Below are positions 18,098-29,408 of a DNA stretch of 64,000 nucleotides, in pieces. Source of the DNA: Scytonema tolypothrichoides VB-61278 (lineage in GTDB: Bacteria > Cyanobacteriota > Cyanobacteriia > Cyanobacteriales > Nostocaceae); NCBI RefSeq assembly GCF_000828085.3, contig NZ_JXCA02000001.1, positions 221,296 to 285,295 of the forward strand. Reading direction: 5' to 3'. The first letter of the stretch is position 1; every line of letters begins with the position of its first letter. The notes beneath the pieces were generated by a model. It was given only the letters and a program-made list of their open reading frames with translations, was not told the DNA's origin and did no database searches. The translations under genes were made by a program, and so were the position numbers.

Positions 18098-19227
18098 CGT
18101 TGGTGAAAGAAGTTTCCTAAAAATCCTTCTAGTCCGCCTTTACCAGTGCGATCTCCTTTTATTTTAGCGAGCTTCTCCAGAAGTTCACGTTCTTCAAGTG
18201 TCAACTTAGTTGGAATATCAATTAACACCGTAATCATGTGGTCGCCACGACTGACGGGATTACCCAAGCGCGGTACTCCACGATTTTCCAGCTTCATGAC
18301 AGTATTTGGCTGAGTTCCTGGTGGAATCAACAATTCCTGTGGTCCATCTACAGTATTTACCTCCAAGCGACAGCCCAAAATTGCTTGCAGGTAGCTAATT
18401 TTGAGTTCCGAGAGAATATTAATTCCATCCCGATGGAATTCCTCGTCCTCATTGATAAACAGATAAACGTATAAATCTCCAGGAGGACCACTGCGTTGAC
18501 CTGCATCACCTTCTGAGGAGATCCGCAAGCGTGTACCGTTGTCCACCCCAGCTGGAATGGATATTTTTAGTTTCTTGGTAACTTGTTTTGCACCCTTACC
18601 GTCGCAAGCATCACATTTGTCTTCGATCACCATCCCCGTACCATTACAGGTAGGACAAGTCGAAACTTGGGTGAAGCTACCAAAGGGCGTTCTGGTGACG
18701 CGACGTACTTGACCTGTTCCGGTACAAGTCGAACAAGTGCGAGGGCGAGTTCCGGGTTTCGCACCAGATCCGCTACAAATCTCACAAGTCTCTAGATGAG
18801 AAATGCGAATTTCCTTTTCACCGCCAAAGACTGCTTCTCGAAAGTCTAGCTTTAGGTCTAGCCGCAGATCGTCGCCCCGCACTGGTCCACTGCGTCGTCT
18901 TTGGGTTGTACCACCTGCACTACCAGCAAAGCCTGAGAAAATGCTTTCAAAGATATCAGCAAACCCGCCCATGTCACCCATATCTTGGAAGCCTGCACCA
19001 GCTCCACCATTCACAGCAGCTTCACCAAAGCGGTCATAACGTGCGCGGGTTTCCGGCTCAGAAAGAACTTCATAAGCACGGTTAATTTCTTTGAAGCGAT
19101 CTTCTGCTCCCGGTTCTTTGTTCACGTCTGGGTGATACTTCCGGGCTTGACGGCGGTAAGCGTGTTTGATTTCTTCTTTGTCGGCGTCACGAGAGACACC
19201 TAGAATTTCATAATAGTCGCGAGCCAT
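18094..19227 (-). CDS. dnaJ: Molecular chaperone DnaJ (type I)
   Basis: About 377 residues from ATG 19227 ([11 protein letters not shown]). The frame is open to 19326, but the extra 33 residues are not DnaJ-like. Domain order is J-domain with HPD (KYHPDVN), a Gly-rich linker (about 70-105), a zinc domain with four CxxCxGxG repeats ([32 protein letters not shown]), and C-terminal substrate domains. It stimulates DnaK ATPase and holds unfolded proteins. The stop overlaps the tusA start. Confidence 0.97.
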   Translation of the reverse strand: MARDYYEILGVSRDADKEEIKHAYRRQARKYHPDVNKEPGAEDRFKEINRAYEVLSEPETRARYDRFGEAAVNGGAGAGFQDMGDMGGFADIFESIFSGFAGSAGGTTQRRRSGPVRGDDLRLDLKLDFREAVFGGEKEIRISHLETCEICSGSGAKPGTRPRTCSTCTGTGQVRRVTRTPFGSFTQVSTCPTCNGTGMVIEDKCDACDGKGAKQVTKKLKISIPAGVDNGTRLRISSEGDAGQRSGPPGDLYVYLFINEDEEFHRDGINILSELKISYLQAILGCRLEVNTVDGPQELLIPPGTQPNTVMKLENRGVPRLGNPVSRGDHMITVLIDIPTKLTLEERELLEKLAKIKGDRTGKGGLEGFLGNFFHQR

Positions 19228-19768
19228 AGAGCAAAGGTGAAAGTTAAAAGGTAGAAAGCGGGCTATGCAAACAGAACTTTTAACGACGAGTTCCGCCGTT
19301 TGGAAGTTCGGGAAGGCAGAAGGCAATAGTTAAGTTTTATTAATACTAAAATTTTACCTTTTCCTTTATACAAAAATCACCATAACAGTTCTGAATGTTA
19401 AGCACTGAGTCAAAGCAATCTGGAATTAGTTTTGAAATCAAAGACTAAGTTAAGACCAGAAAAATTTTTACTCACTACTGACAACAGCAACAGGTGCCTT
19501 CCTCATGGTAAACGACAAAAGCAATAGCCTGAGGCTGTCTCTTTTACAATTGTGCTACGTATATTGCAAAAACTCCGCTTACTTTACAGACGAGCTAACC
19601 GCACTAAAAAGTGTGGAAAACCGTTCATGAAAGTCATGGTATTACCGGATATGTATGGTGTAAGGCAAGCTGACAAGCAAATTTCAGAGATTCAATAATT
19701 AAAAGTGTAGAGGAGTGACAATCTAGAATCCGTCATTTTTGGACACAACCCAAACTCTTGGCAATTCT
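19228..19768. other. Gene-free stretch between dnaK and dnaJ
   Basis: About 540 bases with only short open frames. I see no tRNA, hairpin with T-run, or recognisable gene remnant. It probably holds the dnaJ promoter, so dnaJ-tusA-rsgA may be transcribed separately from grpE-dnaK. Confidence 0.5.
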
Positions 19769-21727
19769 CTAGTCTATTGCCTCATAACCAACCTGCATTA
19801 TACTCTCGTCTTTCAAATCAAAGTCAAATGGTGGTGTTGACGTTCCACTAGGGGGCGCTGCTGATTCTAAAGTCAATTGATTATCTGAAGCTGCGATTAT
19901 TGTATCAGTTTGGCTATTAACGCGGTTATAGACTTGGGAGCCAATGGCAAACAAAGTTTGCTGGAAGTTATCTAAGTGTTGTTGGAATTGGGCTACAGAA
20001 ATAGATTCATCTGTCATAGCTGCTTGTAGCTGTATGACTTTTTCATGTGCCAAAACTTTCATCTGGTCATCAATCATACCGCCATTATGCTTTAAGGTTG
20101 ATTCGTAACTATACAGTAGATTATCTGCTTGATTTTTCAGTTCAACCAGTTGCATACGTCTTTTGTCATCTTCGGCAAACATTTCTGCTTGTTGCCGCAT
20201 TTTTTCAACTTCGTTGGCACTTAAGCCACCTGTATTGGTAATGACAATACTTTGTTCTCGAAGAGTGCCTTTGTCTTGTGCCGCAACTTTGAGAATACCA
20301 TTAACATCAATTTCAAAACACACTTCAATTTGCGGTACACCACGCGGAACTGCCGGAATTCCCTGAAGAATAAATTTGCCCAAACTCTTGTTATCCCGTG
20401 CCATTGCCCGTTCACCTTGAAGGACGTGAATTTCCACAGAGGTTTGTCCATCAACTGCTGTAGAAAAAATTTGGGACTGGCTGGTTGGAATTGTGGTATT
20501 GCGTTCGATAATTTTGGTGAACACTTCTCCCAAGGTTTCAATTCCCAAAGACAAGGGCGTAACATCTAACAAAAGTAAATGATCTACGTCACCACCCAGC
20601 ACCCCAGCTTGAATAGCTGCCCCCAGTGCGACTGCTTCGTCGGGGTTGACACAACGATCTGGAGTTTTGCCATCAAAAAATTTGCTCAAGGCATTTTGAA
20701 CAGCCCGAATCCGAGTGGAACCGCCCACTAAGATTATCCGATCAATGTCTTGTGGTTTGAGTTGTGCATCTTTGAGCGCCTGACTCATCGGTTCGATGAT
20801 CGCTTCAACCAGATGTGTTGTTAACTCTTCAAATTTGGCGCGGGTGAGTTCCATTTGCAAATGCTTTGGTCCTGTTTCATCAGCTGCGATAAAAGGCAAG
20901 TTAATTGAAGTGCTGATTCTACTGGAAAGTTCCGTTTTTGCCACCTCCGCTGCTTCCCGCAAACGTTGCAAAGCGATTTTGTCCCTAGAAAGGTCAATTT
21001 TCTCTTTTTCTTGGAAGCGTGTGATCATCCAGAGGACAATACAGTGATCAAAATCGTCCCCACCTAAGTGGTTGTTGCCACAAGTCGCCTTGACTTCAAA
21101 TACTCCATCCCCCAGTTGTAGAATGGAGACATCGAAGGTACCGCCTCCTAAGTCAAATACCAGAATGAGCTGCTCTTGGTCTTGCTTGTCCAACCCAAAC
21201 GCTAAAGCAGCTGCAGTCGGTTCATTGATAATCCGCAAAACTTCTAGTCCGGCAATAGTGCCAGCGTCTTTGGTCGCTTGTCTTTGGGCATGTGTAAAAT
21301 ATGCGGGTACTGTGATCACGACCTGAGTGACAGGTTCACCTAAAAAGTTTTCCGCATCCTGTTTGAGTTTTTGCAGGATCATCGCGGAGATTTCTTGTGG
21401 TGTATAATTATTTCCGTGAAGGAGCACATCAACAGTGTCATCTCGACCTTTGACACAGGTGTAAGAAATGCGCGAGCGTTCACCTACAGTCTCATCCCAA
21501 CGACGACCGATAAATCGCTTAATACTGAGAATAGTGTTTTCAGCATTCGTGACAGCTTGACGTTTTGCCAGTTGACCAACCAAGCGTTCACCATCGTTAC
21601 TGAATCCCACAATACTGGGAGTCGTTCGTTCACCCTCTGAATTCGTAATCACAATTGGTTGACCACCTTCCAGAACCGCGACACAACTGTTGGTAGTGCC
21701 TAAATCGATCCCAATAACTTTTCCCAT
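19769..21727 (-). CDS. dnaK: Molecular chaperone DnaK (Hsp70)
   Basis: 652 residues. The nucleotide-binding domain begins [21 protein letters not shown] and contains [13 protein letters not shown] and the ILVGGSTRI phosphate motif. The linker [11 protein letters not shown] leads to the substrate-binding domain. The C-terminal helical lid is followed by a short tail without the EEVD-like end of some paralogues. Cyanobacteria have several dnaK genes; this copy is paired with grpE upstream and dnaJ downstream. Its ATG at 21727 is about 215 bases after grpE. Confidence 0.97.
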   Translation of the reverse strand: MGKVIGIDLGTTNSCVAVLEGGQPIVITNSEGERTTPSIVGFSNDGERLVGQLAKRQAVTNAENTILSIKRFIGRRWDETVGERSRISYTCVKGRDDTVDVLLHGNNYTPQEISAMILQKLKQDAENFLGEPVTQVVITVPAYFTHAQRQATKDAGTIAGLEVLRIINEPTAAALAFGLDKQDQEQLILVFDLGGGTFDVSILQLGDGVFEVKATCGNNHLGGDDFDHCIVLWMITRFQEKEKIDLSRDKIALQRLREAAEVAKTELSSRISTSINLPFIAADETGPKHLQMELTRAKFEELTTHLVEAIIEPMSQALKDAQLKPQDIDRIILVGGSTRIRAVQNALSKFFDGKTPDRCVNPDEAVALGAAIQAGVLGGDVDHLLLLDVTPLSLGIETLGEVFTKIIERNTTIPTSQSQIFSTAVDGQTSVEIHVLQGERAMARDNKSLGKFILQGIPAVPRGVPQIEVCFEIDVNGILKVAAQDKGTLREQSIVITNTGGLSANEVEKMRQQAEMFAEDDKRRMQLVELKNQADNLLYSYESTLKHNGGMIDDQMKVLAHEKVIQLQAAMTDESISVAQFQQHLDNFQQTLFAIGSQVYNRVNSQTDTIIAASDNQLTLESAAPPSGTSTPPFDFDLKDESIMQVGYEAID

Positions 21728-21942
21728 AAATATTCAGTTGTGTAACATCAGTATTTTTACTGGATACTTTGTCTATAAAGTTTTGAGCAACTTCAGTCCG
21801 GTGTTAGCGATACACAAACACCGGGTAAAGGTTGCTAAACTTTGGGCGTGATGTTTCCGTGACTATCTGTCAGGTGTGGTTAGATTGCTCGCCCCTGTTT
21901 TCCAGGGACTTTTTATCAGTAAGACGAGCGAAGACAGCTTAG

Positions 21943-22692
21943 TTATTGGCTGGACTCGACTGAATTTTCCTCGGAAGAGGGTGCATCCTCCTTCGGGGCA
22001 GCCACCTTCACCATTGCATGGCGCAGGACGCGATCGCCCAAGTAATATCCGCGTACTAACTCTTCTAACACTGTTCCTTCAGAATATTCATCCGTAGGTT
22101 CGCGCAATACTGCTTCGTGCAAGTTGGGATCAAATGGTTGATTTTCAGGACGCATTGGTGAGACACCCAAGCGCTTTAAGGAATCTACTAATAGCTTGTA
22201 AACACCTTGGTAACTTTTGTGAATCGTCATCTCCCCATCATTTTGGGGTTTGATTTGCGCTCTTGCTCGTTCAAAATTATCAACGATTGGTAGTAATTCA
22301 GTAATCGTGTTCCGTTTTATCTGCTGTTCCAAATCTTCTTTCTCTTTTTGATTCCGTTTGCGGTAATTCTCAAAATCAGCCACAATCCGCATGTATTGAG
22401 TGCTACGCTCTTCTAACTGCGCTTTTAAGGACTCAATTTGTTGGTGAAGTGCTGCTTCTTTGGCTGTCAAGTCAGTACTTGCGCCCTCAACTTTTGCAGC
22501 AACACTATTGTCTTGATTCTGTGTCTGTGTATTTTCTGATACATTTGTTGGACTTGCCACTGGCTCAGTCTGGCTTTGGGTTACGTTGGCATTGATTTCG
22601 GCTGTAGAGTCGCTTGTCATTGCTTGCTTTTCCTCGCTTTCTTCACCTGATTGCTGGTTTGTCTTGTTTTGGTGTTTATCTTCGTCTATCAT
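21943..22692 (-). CDS. grpE: Nucleotide exchange factor GrpE
   Basis: About 249 residues from ATG 22692 ([10 protein letters not shown]). The frame is open to 22803, but the added residues are not family-like. A low-complexity acidic N-terminus (about 1-85) leads into the long dimerising coiled coil (about 90-140, with [16 protein letters not shown]) and the beta domain ending [15 protein letters not shown]. It releases ADP from DnaK and serves as a thermosensor in other bacteria. No CIRCE element (TTAGCACTC inverted repeat) is visible upstream. Confidence 0.95.
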   Translation of the reverse strand: MIDEDKHQNKTNQQSGEESEEKQAMTSDSTAEINANVTQSQTEPVASPTNVSENTQTQNQDNSVAAKVEGASTDLTAKEAALHQQIESLKAQLEERSTQYMRIVADFENYRKRNQKEKEDLEQQIKRNTITELLPIVDNFERARAQIKPQNDGEMTIHKSYQGVYKLLVDSLKRLGVSPMRPENQPFDPNLHEAVLREPTDEYSEGTVLEELVRGYYLGDRVLRHAMVKVAAPKEDAPSSEENSVESSQ

Positions 22693-23230
22693 TGTGCACT
22701 CTTCCCAGATGCTGATAGTGGTAGTTATCCCCATATCTTGCAACAATTGAATTCGGGTGCAAAAACTGGTTACCTGAAGTATGAAGTATGAACTAGGCAA
22801 CAAAGTTGCGGACGAATTCTTATAGGATTGTATAAACTATGAATGAAGTACGGAATATTTCATTCTTCATCCTTTAGCTTGAGAGTGACCACCGTCATCT
22901 ATTTTGACAAATTGAGTCAAGTTAGCGTATACGCTGCTTGGACGGGTTACCGTCTTCAAGGTATTCCAGAGTGGATCGAGAGTAAGGTGATTTCGCCGCA
23001 ATTTGGTATGACTTTTTCGCCAGACTAAGCCCGCGCCGGAAATCTCTACATCGACTTTAGAATAAAAAGCTCTAACAGCCAGTTGAGGGTGCAGAAGATA
23101 GGCTCTACTGAACTATGCTAGAGATTTCACAGGGTTTGGACGCATGTCCGTGGAGTAGCAATTACGCCATCAGCTCTTGAGTGTTGACTCTTAACTCCTA
23201 ACGATTGACTATAACGATGGATTAATATTT
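22693..23230. other. Gene-free stretch between grpE and surE
   Basis: This 538-base intergenic stretch separates the divergent grpE and surE genes. A 61-codon open frame at 22843-23028 has no family resemblance I recognise and no good ribosome binding site. No RNA gene or clear terminator is visible. Confidence 0.4.
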
Positions 23231-24028
23231 ATGAAAATACTGATTAGCAACGATGATGGTGTTTCTGCTTTAGGTATTCGTACTCTAGCAAACACTCTAG
23301 CGCAAGCAGGTCATGAGATCAATGTAGTTTGCCCGGATCGAGAGCGTTCTGCAACCGGGCATGGATTAACAATGCATCAACCAATTCGCGCTGAAATGGT
23401 TGAGTCGATTTTTCATCCTGCTGTCAAAGCTTGGGCTTGTGATGGAACTCCCTCAGACTGTGTTAAATTGGCGCTGTGGGCTTTGTTAGACTCTCCACCA
23501 GATTTAGTTCTATCTGGCATTAATCAGGGTGCTAATTTAGGAACTGAAATTCTTTACTCTGGTACTGTCTCTGCCGCAATGGAAGGTTTGATTGAAGGCA
23601 TTCCCAGTGTGGCGCTCAGTCTTACGAGTCATATAAATAGGGACTTTCAACCGGCTGCTAACTTTGCCAAAATCTTGGTAGGACAGCTGGCGCAAAACCC
23701 TTTACCAGAGTTGATGTTACTTAACATTAATATTCCTGCTGTTAAATGGGAAGAAATTGCAGGAGTTAGTGTTACCCGCCAGGGAATACGGCGTTATATT
23801 GAGGTTTTTGATAAACGAGTAGACCCGCGTGGGAAAACTTATTATTGGTTAACGGGAGAAGTTGTGGAAGATGTGGAACCTCCATTAGGTTTAAATCTTT
23901 CTGAAAACATACCTATAGATGTGCATATGATCCGTAAAAACTACATCAGTATAACCCCATTACAATACAACCTTACTTATGCAAATGGATTGAATCAATT
24001 ATCTCAGTGGAATTTTAAATTTCCCTAA
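23231..24028 (+). CDS. surE: 5'/3'-nucleotidase SurE
   Basis: A 265-residue metal-dependent nucleoside monophosphate phosphatase. The N-terminal motif [14 protein letters not shown] carries the metal-binding DD pair, SATGHGLT follows, and [19 protein letters not shown] carries the metal-binding asparagine. Length matches the family. It starts at ATG 23231 with weak ribosome binding signals. Confidence 0.95.
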   Translation: MKILISNDDGVSALGIRTLANTLAQAGHEINVVCPDRERSATGHGLTMHQPIRAEMVESIFHPAVKAWACDGTPSDCVKLALWALLDSPPDLVLSGINQGANLGTEILYSGTVSAAMEGLIEGIPSVALSLTSHINRDFQPAANFAKILVGQLAQNPLPELMLLNINIPAVKWEEIAGVSVTRQGIRRYIEVFDKRVDPRGKTYYWLTGEVVEDVEPPLGLNLSENIPIDVHMIRKNYISITPLQYNLTYANGLNQLSQWNFKFP

Positions 24029-24310
24029 TGTCTTTTCTTTATGACAGCAAGTATATGGATAAAACCATGACAGCAAAATATCGGTTATAAAGTAGGAAGT
24101 TAAGTGAAAATAATTTATACGCAAATGTTTGCACTCCAAAACTTCTACCTTGAAGTTTTTCATAGGTAAAGACAAAAGTAACCTGAAACAAGGTATGCTG
24201 TTTTACCAAGAAATTCCACTACTACTAAAAGTCGTGAAACAGAATAAACTGAACAAAATAAGTAATAATTTTTTTTATTGAGTGCCCGCTCAGTCCAGCA
24301 AGCAACACCC

Positions 24311-25231
24311 ATGTCTAGGATAGAGAATCAATTTACCGTACATTTTTGGGGCGTTCGTGGCAGTATCCCCTGTCCGGGACCACACACCGTTCGTTATGGC
24401 GGTAATACCCCTTGTGTAGAGATGCAAGTGGGTGGCAGACGTTTAATTTTTGATGGAGGCACAGGACTGCACGTTTTAGGGCAATCTTTGTTGTCTAATA
24501 TGCCGATAGAGGCACACGTTTTTTTCACCCACTCCCACTGGGATCATATGCAGGGTTTCCCTTTCTTTTCCCCAGGATTTGTCAAGGGAAATACTTTTCA
24601 TATTTACGGTGCGATCGCTCCCGATGGTTCAACCATAGAACAGCGTCTTAATGACCAAATGCTACACCCAAATTTTCCTGTTCCCTTGCAGATTATGCAG
24701 GCAAATTTAGATTTCTACGACGTTATATCAGGGCGACCGATTCACATTCATGACATTACCATAGAAACAGCTCCACTCAACCATCCAGGAGAAGCGGTCG
24801 GGTACAGAGTTAATTGGCGTGGTGGGGCAATAGCTTATATTACTGATACTGAACATTATTCTGACAGACTAGATGAAAACGCCCTGCGATTAGCTCGTAA
24901 CGCCGACATCCTGATTTACGATTGCACCTACACTGATGAAGAGTATAATTCCCCAATTCAGCCTAAAATTGGTTGGGGACACTCTACATGGCAAGAAGGT
25001 GTAAAGATAGCCAGATCCGCTAATGTCAAAACTTTGGTCATTTTTCATCACGATCCATCTCATGACGATGAGTTTTTGGATCGTGTGGGACAAGAAGCCA
25101 CACAGAAATTTCCTGGTGCTATCATGGCACGTGAAGGAATGGTACTTCAAGTTCCTGTACCAGTCCCTTTATCAGAATCTTTTCCTATTAAGAAATTTTC
25201 GACTTATAGATTGCAATCGGAGCAACTTTAA
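24311..25231 (+). CDS. MBL-fold metallo-hydrolase
   Basis: About 306 residues from ATG 24311 (MSRIENQF); a TTG at 24278 would add 11 residues. The N-terminal VHFWGVRGSIPCPGP and the metal motif FTHSHWDHMQGFP (HxHxDH) mark the metallo-beta-lactamase superfamily. Further ligands are likely H in PLNHPGEAVGY, D in YITDTEH and H in VIFHHDPSHDD. The subgroup includes proteins with phosphodiesterase-like folds. Substrate is unknown. Confidence 0.85.
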   Translation: MSRIENQFTVHFWGVRGSIPCPGPHTVRYGGNTPCVEMQVGGRRLIFDGGTGLHVLGQSLLSNMPIEAHVFFTHSHWDHMQGFPFFSPGFVKGNTFHIYGAIAPDGSTIEQRLNDQMLHPNFPVPLQIMQANLDFYDVISGRPIHIHDITIETAPLNHPGEAVGYRVNWRGGAIAYITDTEHYSDRLDENALRLARNADILIYDCTYTDEEYNSPIQPKIGWGHSTWQEGVKIARSANVKTLVIFHHDPSHDDEFLDRVGQEATQKFPGAIMAREGMVLQVPVPVPLSESFPIKKFSTYRLQSEQL

Positions 25232-25409
25232 ATTTTGGATTAGATTGGTGATTAGGAGCTTTCAGCAATCAGTCGCTAGCACACAACTCGTGCGGAGGTG
25301 TCAACGAACAGTTGCACAAGCATACCCACCACTAGGGAAGGCATAGGGCTTTGGTTCTTAGAACTGTATTAGCTGAGAGCTTAATATAACCTCAAATCCC
25401 AGAATCGAC

Positions 25410-26480
25410 GTGCTAAATTTGTCTCAAAATGGGTGTTCTGTGTGGGTAACTTCTTCAACCGAATTGGCTCGAACTCCAACTTTTGTTGCTCTTGGCAAGT
25501 TTGACGGCGTACACCGTGGTCATCAAAAGGTTATTCAACCTATATTACCGCCCTTCAACAGAGCAGAAGACGTGGGGAACTTTGCCGAAACGCTGTTTGC
25601 GTCCTCTCAAACTCCACACGTTTACTCAACGGTTGTCACCTTTAATCCTCATCCACAAGAATTTTTTACTGGGCAACCCCGTACTTGGTTAACACCACTG
25701 GATGAAAAAATTGATCAGTTGCGATCGCTGGGAGTAGAACAACTCGTCCTGCTACCCTTCGACAAAGAATTATCTGCCTTATCTGCTGAACAGTTTGTAG
25801 AAAAGATTCTGGTGAAACAACTGCAAGCTGCACGAATTAGCGTTGGGCAAGATTTTTGCTTTGGTTCCAACCGCAGTGGTACAGCGCTAGATTTGAAGTT
25901 GATCGCCGCCCAGTACGGCATTCCTGTTTCTATTGTTCCTCTAGAAACATCTGCAAGTCATGGATCTTGTGACAGCAGTGATGTCAGTGTTGCTTGGGCC
26001 GAGGAAACTCGCATTAGCACTTCACTCATCCGGCAACTTTTACTCCGAGGCGATCTTCAAAGCGCAAATCAACTGTTAGGACGTGCATACACTCTTATCG
26101 GTACTGTTATCATTGGTCAACAACTGGGCAGAACTATTGGCTTTCCCACAGCCAACCTACAATTACCGAAAGACAAGTTTTTGCCCTGCCACGGTGTCTA
26201 CGCTGTTCGCGTTTTAATCTACGATGAAACACCAGACAATCCAGAGAATATTTACTTGGGCGTGATGAATATAGGTCATCGCCCAACGGTAAACGGTACG
26301 TATCAATCTGTGGAAATCCATCTGTTAGATTGGTCTGGTGATTTGTATGGCAAAAAGTTGTTAGTGCAACTAGAAAGATTTTTGCGACCAGAACAAAAAT
26401 TTTCTTCTCTAGAAGCCCTAAAAACACAAATTCAACAAGACTGTGATATCGCTAGAGCTTTTTTTAGTGCAGAGTCTTAG
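25410..26480 (+). CDS. ribF: Bifunctional riboflavin kinase/FAD synthetase
   Basis: 356 residues from a GTG start at 25410. The N-terminal adenylyltransferase half shows ALGKFDGVHRGHQKVI and GQDFCFGSNRSG. The C-terminal flavokinase half shows GRTIGFPTANLQLP, HGVYAVRV and the GDLYGKKLLV strand. It converts riboflavin to FMN and then FAD. A short linker insertion (about residues 180-195, ETSASHGSCDSSD) is longer than usual. No FMN riboswitch pattern is seen upstream. Confidence 0.94.
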   Translation: MLNLSQNGCSVWVTSSTELARTPTFVALGKFDGVHRGHQKVIQPILPPFNRAEDVGNFAETLFASSQTPHVYSTVVTFNPHPQEFFTGQPRTWLTPLDEKIDQLRSLGVEQLVLLPFDKELSALSAEQFVEKILVKQLQAARISVGQDFCFGSNRSGTALDLKLIAAQYGIPVSIVPLETSASHGSCDSSDVSVAWAEETRISTSLIRQLLLRGDLQSANQLLGRAYTLIGTVIIGQQLGRTIGFPTANLQLPKDKFLPCHGVYAVRVLIYDETPDNPENIYLGVMNIGHRPTVNGTYQSVEIHLLDWSGDLYGKKLLVQLERFLRPEQKFSSLEALKTQIQQDCDIARAFFSAES

Positions 26481-27199
26481 TCTAGGTTATTGGGGGAATA
26501 CTAAGAGGATGTCTGTCCCAAAAGTGTCATTTTGTCATTCTCAGTAGAGCGAAGTGAGACTAGTACTGTTTTAACTCATCCCACAGCTTAAAGCTGTGGG
26601 ATTTCGAGTCATTAGTGAGACCAGTGCTGCGGTCGTTGTTTCCCGACAACAGGCATCTGGCGTAAGCGCAAAGCGCACGCCAAGGGCTAACGCGTAAGCG
26701 CAAAGCGTGCCGCTAGGCATACGCGCAGCGTGTCCCAAAGGGACTCAGCGTCTGGGCAGGAGATACCCGAAGGGTCATTAGTCCTTGGTAAGCGCCTTAC
26801 TCGCGTGCATTTTTCACGATACGAGCGTTTTTAACAGTACTAATGACTATTGACAAAGACGGGAAACATCGATGGAAGCAACTGGTGAGTCCAGTCCTGC
26901 ACCGACGTTTTTCCCGTCTTGGAATCTAACACCCATTCAAAATGATTTAACAGATGGAACACTAAAAGGGGTTACCAGTAACTCTTTTAGAATCCAAAAT
27001 CACGCCACGTGCTACAACGGAGGGAACCTCCAAGGGCGCAGTGGCTCCAAAATCTAAAATCCAAAATGGTATAACTTTCTCGTTGGGCGGAACGAGGGAT
27101 CCCAGTTTACCGTCAAAATCAGAGTATCCTTCAGTCAGAACAGTTCGATGACATTAATTTGTTAACGACGACAAATAAGATGTTATTTGATCACTCAAA
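26481..27199. repeat. Repeat-rich gene-free stretch before tRNA-Thr
   Basis: It begins with a perfect 25-bp palindrome at 26578-26602 (ATCCCACAGCTT/AAGCTGTGGGAT). It continues with clustered GCGTAAGCGCAAAGCG-type palindromic repeats (about 26650-26765), the same class found at 36890-37045 and 61860-62045. The remainder to 27199 has short frames only and no recognisable gene. Confidence 0.6.
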
Positions 27200-27271
27200 A
27201 GCCAGCAGTCGGATTTGAACCGACGACCTTCCGATTACAAGTCGGATGCACTACCACTGTGCTATGCTGGC
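27200..27271 (-). tRNA. tRNA-Thr (anticodon TGT)
   Basis: On the minus strand the sequence folds as a 72-nt tRNA. The acceptor is GCCAGCA/TGCTGGC, the D-arm lies around AGTGGTAGT, the anticodon stem is TCCGA/TCGGA with loop CTTGTAA (anticodon TGT, codon ACA), and the T-arm is GTCGG-TTCAAAT-CCGAC. The discriminator is T and CCA is not encoded. Confidence 0.95.
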
Positions 27272-27630
27272 GTATTCGGCTTTTTTGAACATCACACTAA
27301 TTTATGAGTATACCATAGACAAGCTGATTTGACAATATACTAGTGTGAAGAGTTATATTTGTCCAAATTGCGCTGAAAATATCTTATTTTCATCATACTA
27401 CCGATGTCACCACCTAGAAGCATATTTACAAGCGCGGTTAGTGTAATGAAAATCAAACAAACTTGTGATTATTTTCACTGACGATATTGATAAACTAGTG
27501 ATATACCAAAGCCACCTTAAAACTATGGACTAGACAGAAAATATCTGGTGTAGTTTTCAGGCAAAATTTTTTTGACACGGCTGGGTACACCAAACAGAAA
27601 GGCAAAACTGTTCTTTGTAGAGCAACAAGC

Positions 27631-28557
27631 ATGGCAGCGTTGATCGGACGGGATTTATTAAGTCTGGCAGATTTTAGTCCAACTGAAGTTCTAGAACTTC
27701 TGCAAATGGCATCTCGGCTAAAATCACAAAAGCTGAGATTGCGGTGTCATAAAGTGTTAGGGCTGTTGTTCTCCAAGGCTTCAACTCGAACACGAGTCAG
27801 TTTTACTGTAGCAATGTACAAACTGGGTGGACAGGTGATTGATCTCAATCCCAATGTGACTCAAGTTAGTCGCGGGGAACCAGTGCAGGATACAGCGCGA
27901 GTTCTGGATAGATACCTCGATATTTTAGCGATTCGTACCTTTGCACAGCAGGAATTGGAAATTTTTGCTAATTATGCCAAAATTCCTGTTATTAATGCTC
28001 TCACTGATTTAGAACATCCTTGTCAAGTCTTGGCTGATTTGATGACAGTCCAAGAATGCTTTGGCACTTTTTCTGGACTGACTTTGACTTATGTCGGAGA
28101 TGGGAATAATGTTGCAAATTCCCTGTTATTGGGTTGCGCTTTGGTGGGAATGAATGTGAGAATTGCCACTCCCAACGGATTTGAACCAAATGCAGCAATT
28201 GTAGAAACAGCACGTTCCATTGCAGCCAATAAAACCGAAGTCCTCTTAACTCATGATCCAGAAATTGCAACAAAAGGTTCTCATGTCATTTACACTGATG
28301 TTTGGGCAAGTATGGGGCAAGAACAAGAAGCAAACAACAGAATGCCAATTTTCCAACCTTATCAAGTAAATGAACAACTGATGAGTCTTGCTCAAAGCGA
28401 GGCAATTGTTTTACACTGTTTACCAGCACATCGTGGTGAAGAAATTACTGATGAGGTTATGGAAGGTCCTCAGTCACGTATTTGGGATCAAGCTGAAAAT
28501 CGAATGCACGCTCAAAAAGCTTTACTTGCAAGCATCTTAGGGGCAGAAGAATTTTAA
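27631..28557 (+). CDS. argF: Ornithine carbamoyltransferase
   Basis: 308 residues. The carbamoyl phosphate site is SKASTRTRVSF (STRTR motif) and the ornithine site is VLHCLPAHRGEEI; DLEHPCQVLADL is also conserved. It forms citrulline from ornithine and carbamoyl phosphate in arginine synthesis. It starts at ATG 27631 after a 359-base gene-free stretch from the tRNA in which I see nothing else. Length is normal. Confidence 0.96.
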   Translation: MAALIGRDLLSLADFSPTEVLELLQMASRLKSQKLRLRCHKVLGLLFSKASTRTRVSFTVAMYKLGGQVIDLNPNVTQVSRGEPVQDTARVLDRYLDILAIRTFAQQELEIFANYAKIPVINALTDLEHPCQVLADLMTVQECFGTFSGLTLTYVGDGNNVANSLLLGCALVGMNVRIATPNGFEPNAAIVETARSIAANKTEVLLTHDPEIATKGSHVIYTDVWASMGQEQEANNRMPIFQPYQVNEQLMSLAQSEAIVLHCLPAHRGEEITDEVMEGPQSRIWDQAENRMHAQKALLASILGAEEF

Positions 28558-28671
28558 GGTGTGAGTTATAAATAGTTAGATTTTTACTCGATCATTGACT
28601 CATTTATTCTCTGTTCTAACTTGAATTTATCAAAATATCTAAAATAAATAGTGCGTAGGGAGGTTTTTTGT

Positions 28672-28685
28672 AGTACTAATGTTCT
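28672..28685. promoter_or_regulatory. LexA box upstream of lexA
   Basis: AGTACTAATGTTCT matches the published cyanobacterial LexA consensus RGTACNNNDGTWCB at every position and lies 32 bases upstream of the lexA ATG, as expected for autoregulation. Confidence 0.85.
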
Positions 28686-28717
28686 AGGAGCATTTGTATT
28701 CACCTCCCTACAAATTT

Positions 28718-29323
28718 ATGGAACGTCTGACAGAAGCTCAAAAACAACTTTATGAATGGCTGGCTGAATACATACGAGGACACCAGCATTCACCTTCGAT
28801 TCGACAAATGATGCAGGCGATGAATTTAAAATCGCCTGCACCAATTCAAAGTCGCTTGGAACATTTACGCAATAAGGGGTACATTGAATGGAGTGAAGGT
28901 AAAGCACGGACAATTAGAGTTCTACAAGGGTTAAAACAAGGTGTACCAATTTTGGGAACGATCGCCGCTGGTGGATTAATAGAACCCTTCACTGAGGCTG
29001 TAGAAAATATTGATTTCGCTCATTTGTCATTACCTCCCCAAACATATGCTTTGCGGGTTACTGGTGACAGCATGATTGAAGATTCAATCGTGGAGGGAGA
29101 TTTGGTATTTTTGCGTCCAGTGCTAGAACCAGATCAACTCAAAAATGGAACTATCGTCGCCGCCAGAGTAGATAGTATCGGTACGACTTTGAAGCGGTTT
29201 TATCGACTGGGCGATCGCATTACCCTCAAACCTGCAAACCCGAAATACGATCCCATAGAGGTGAACGCTATTCAGGTACAGGTGCAAGGTTCCCTTGTCG
29301 CCATTTGGCGTAATTACAACTGA
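28718..29323 (+). CDS. lexA: LexA repressor
   Basis: About 201 residues from ATG 28718 (MERLTEAQKQ). The N-terminal winged helix (about 1-70) is followed by the S24 autoprotease domain. Its scissile Ala-Gly lies in GTIAAGGLIEP, the catalytic serine in GDSMIEDS and the lysine in TTLKRF, so self-cleavage looks possible. LexA represses DNA-damage genes and in cyanobacteria also some metabolic genes. A LexA box lies at 28672-28685. The Dnd restriction-like helicase gene follows 85 bases later on the same strand. Confidence 0.94.
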   Translation: MERLTEAQKQLYEWLAEYIRGHQHSPSIRQMMQAMNLKSPAPIQSRLEHLRNKGYIEWSEGKARTIRVLQGLKQGVPILGTIAAGGLIEPFTEAVENIDFAHLSLPPQTYALRVTGDSMIEDSIVEGDLVFLRPVLEPDQLKNGTIVAARVDSIGTTLKRFYRLGDRITLKPANPKYDPIEVNAIQVQVQGSLVAIWRNYN

Positions 29324-29347
29324 TAAATACAGAAAGGGGATTGGGGA

Positions 29348-29371
29348 GATGAGGGAAATAATTTCCTCATC
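29348..29371 (+). terminator. Hairpin between lexA and the helicase gene
   Basis: GATGAGGGAAAT and ATTTCCTCATC pair with one bulge, and TTT follows. The short T-run makes it a weak terminator or an attenuator, so read-through into the helicase is possible. Confidence 0.5.
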
Positions 29372-29408
29372 TTTCCACTCACCACTACCTTGACGTTATT
29401 GCCTTTCT

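Noticed and set aside
22843-23028. 61-codon open frame between grpE and surE
   Set aside because: No family resemblance, no ribosome binding site, and its position fits chance.
27200-27271. tRNA-Thr as the attachment site of an integrated island
   Set aside because: No integrase gene and no duplicated tRNA end was found near the dnd island, which begins 10 kb away.
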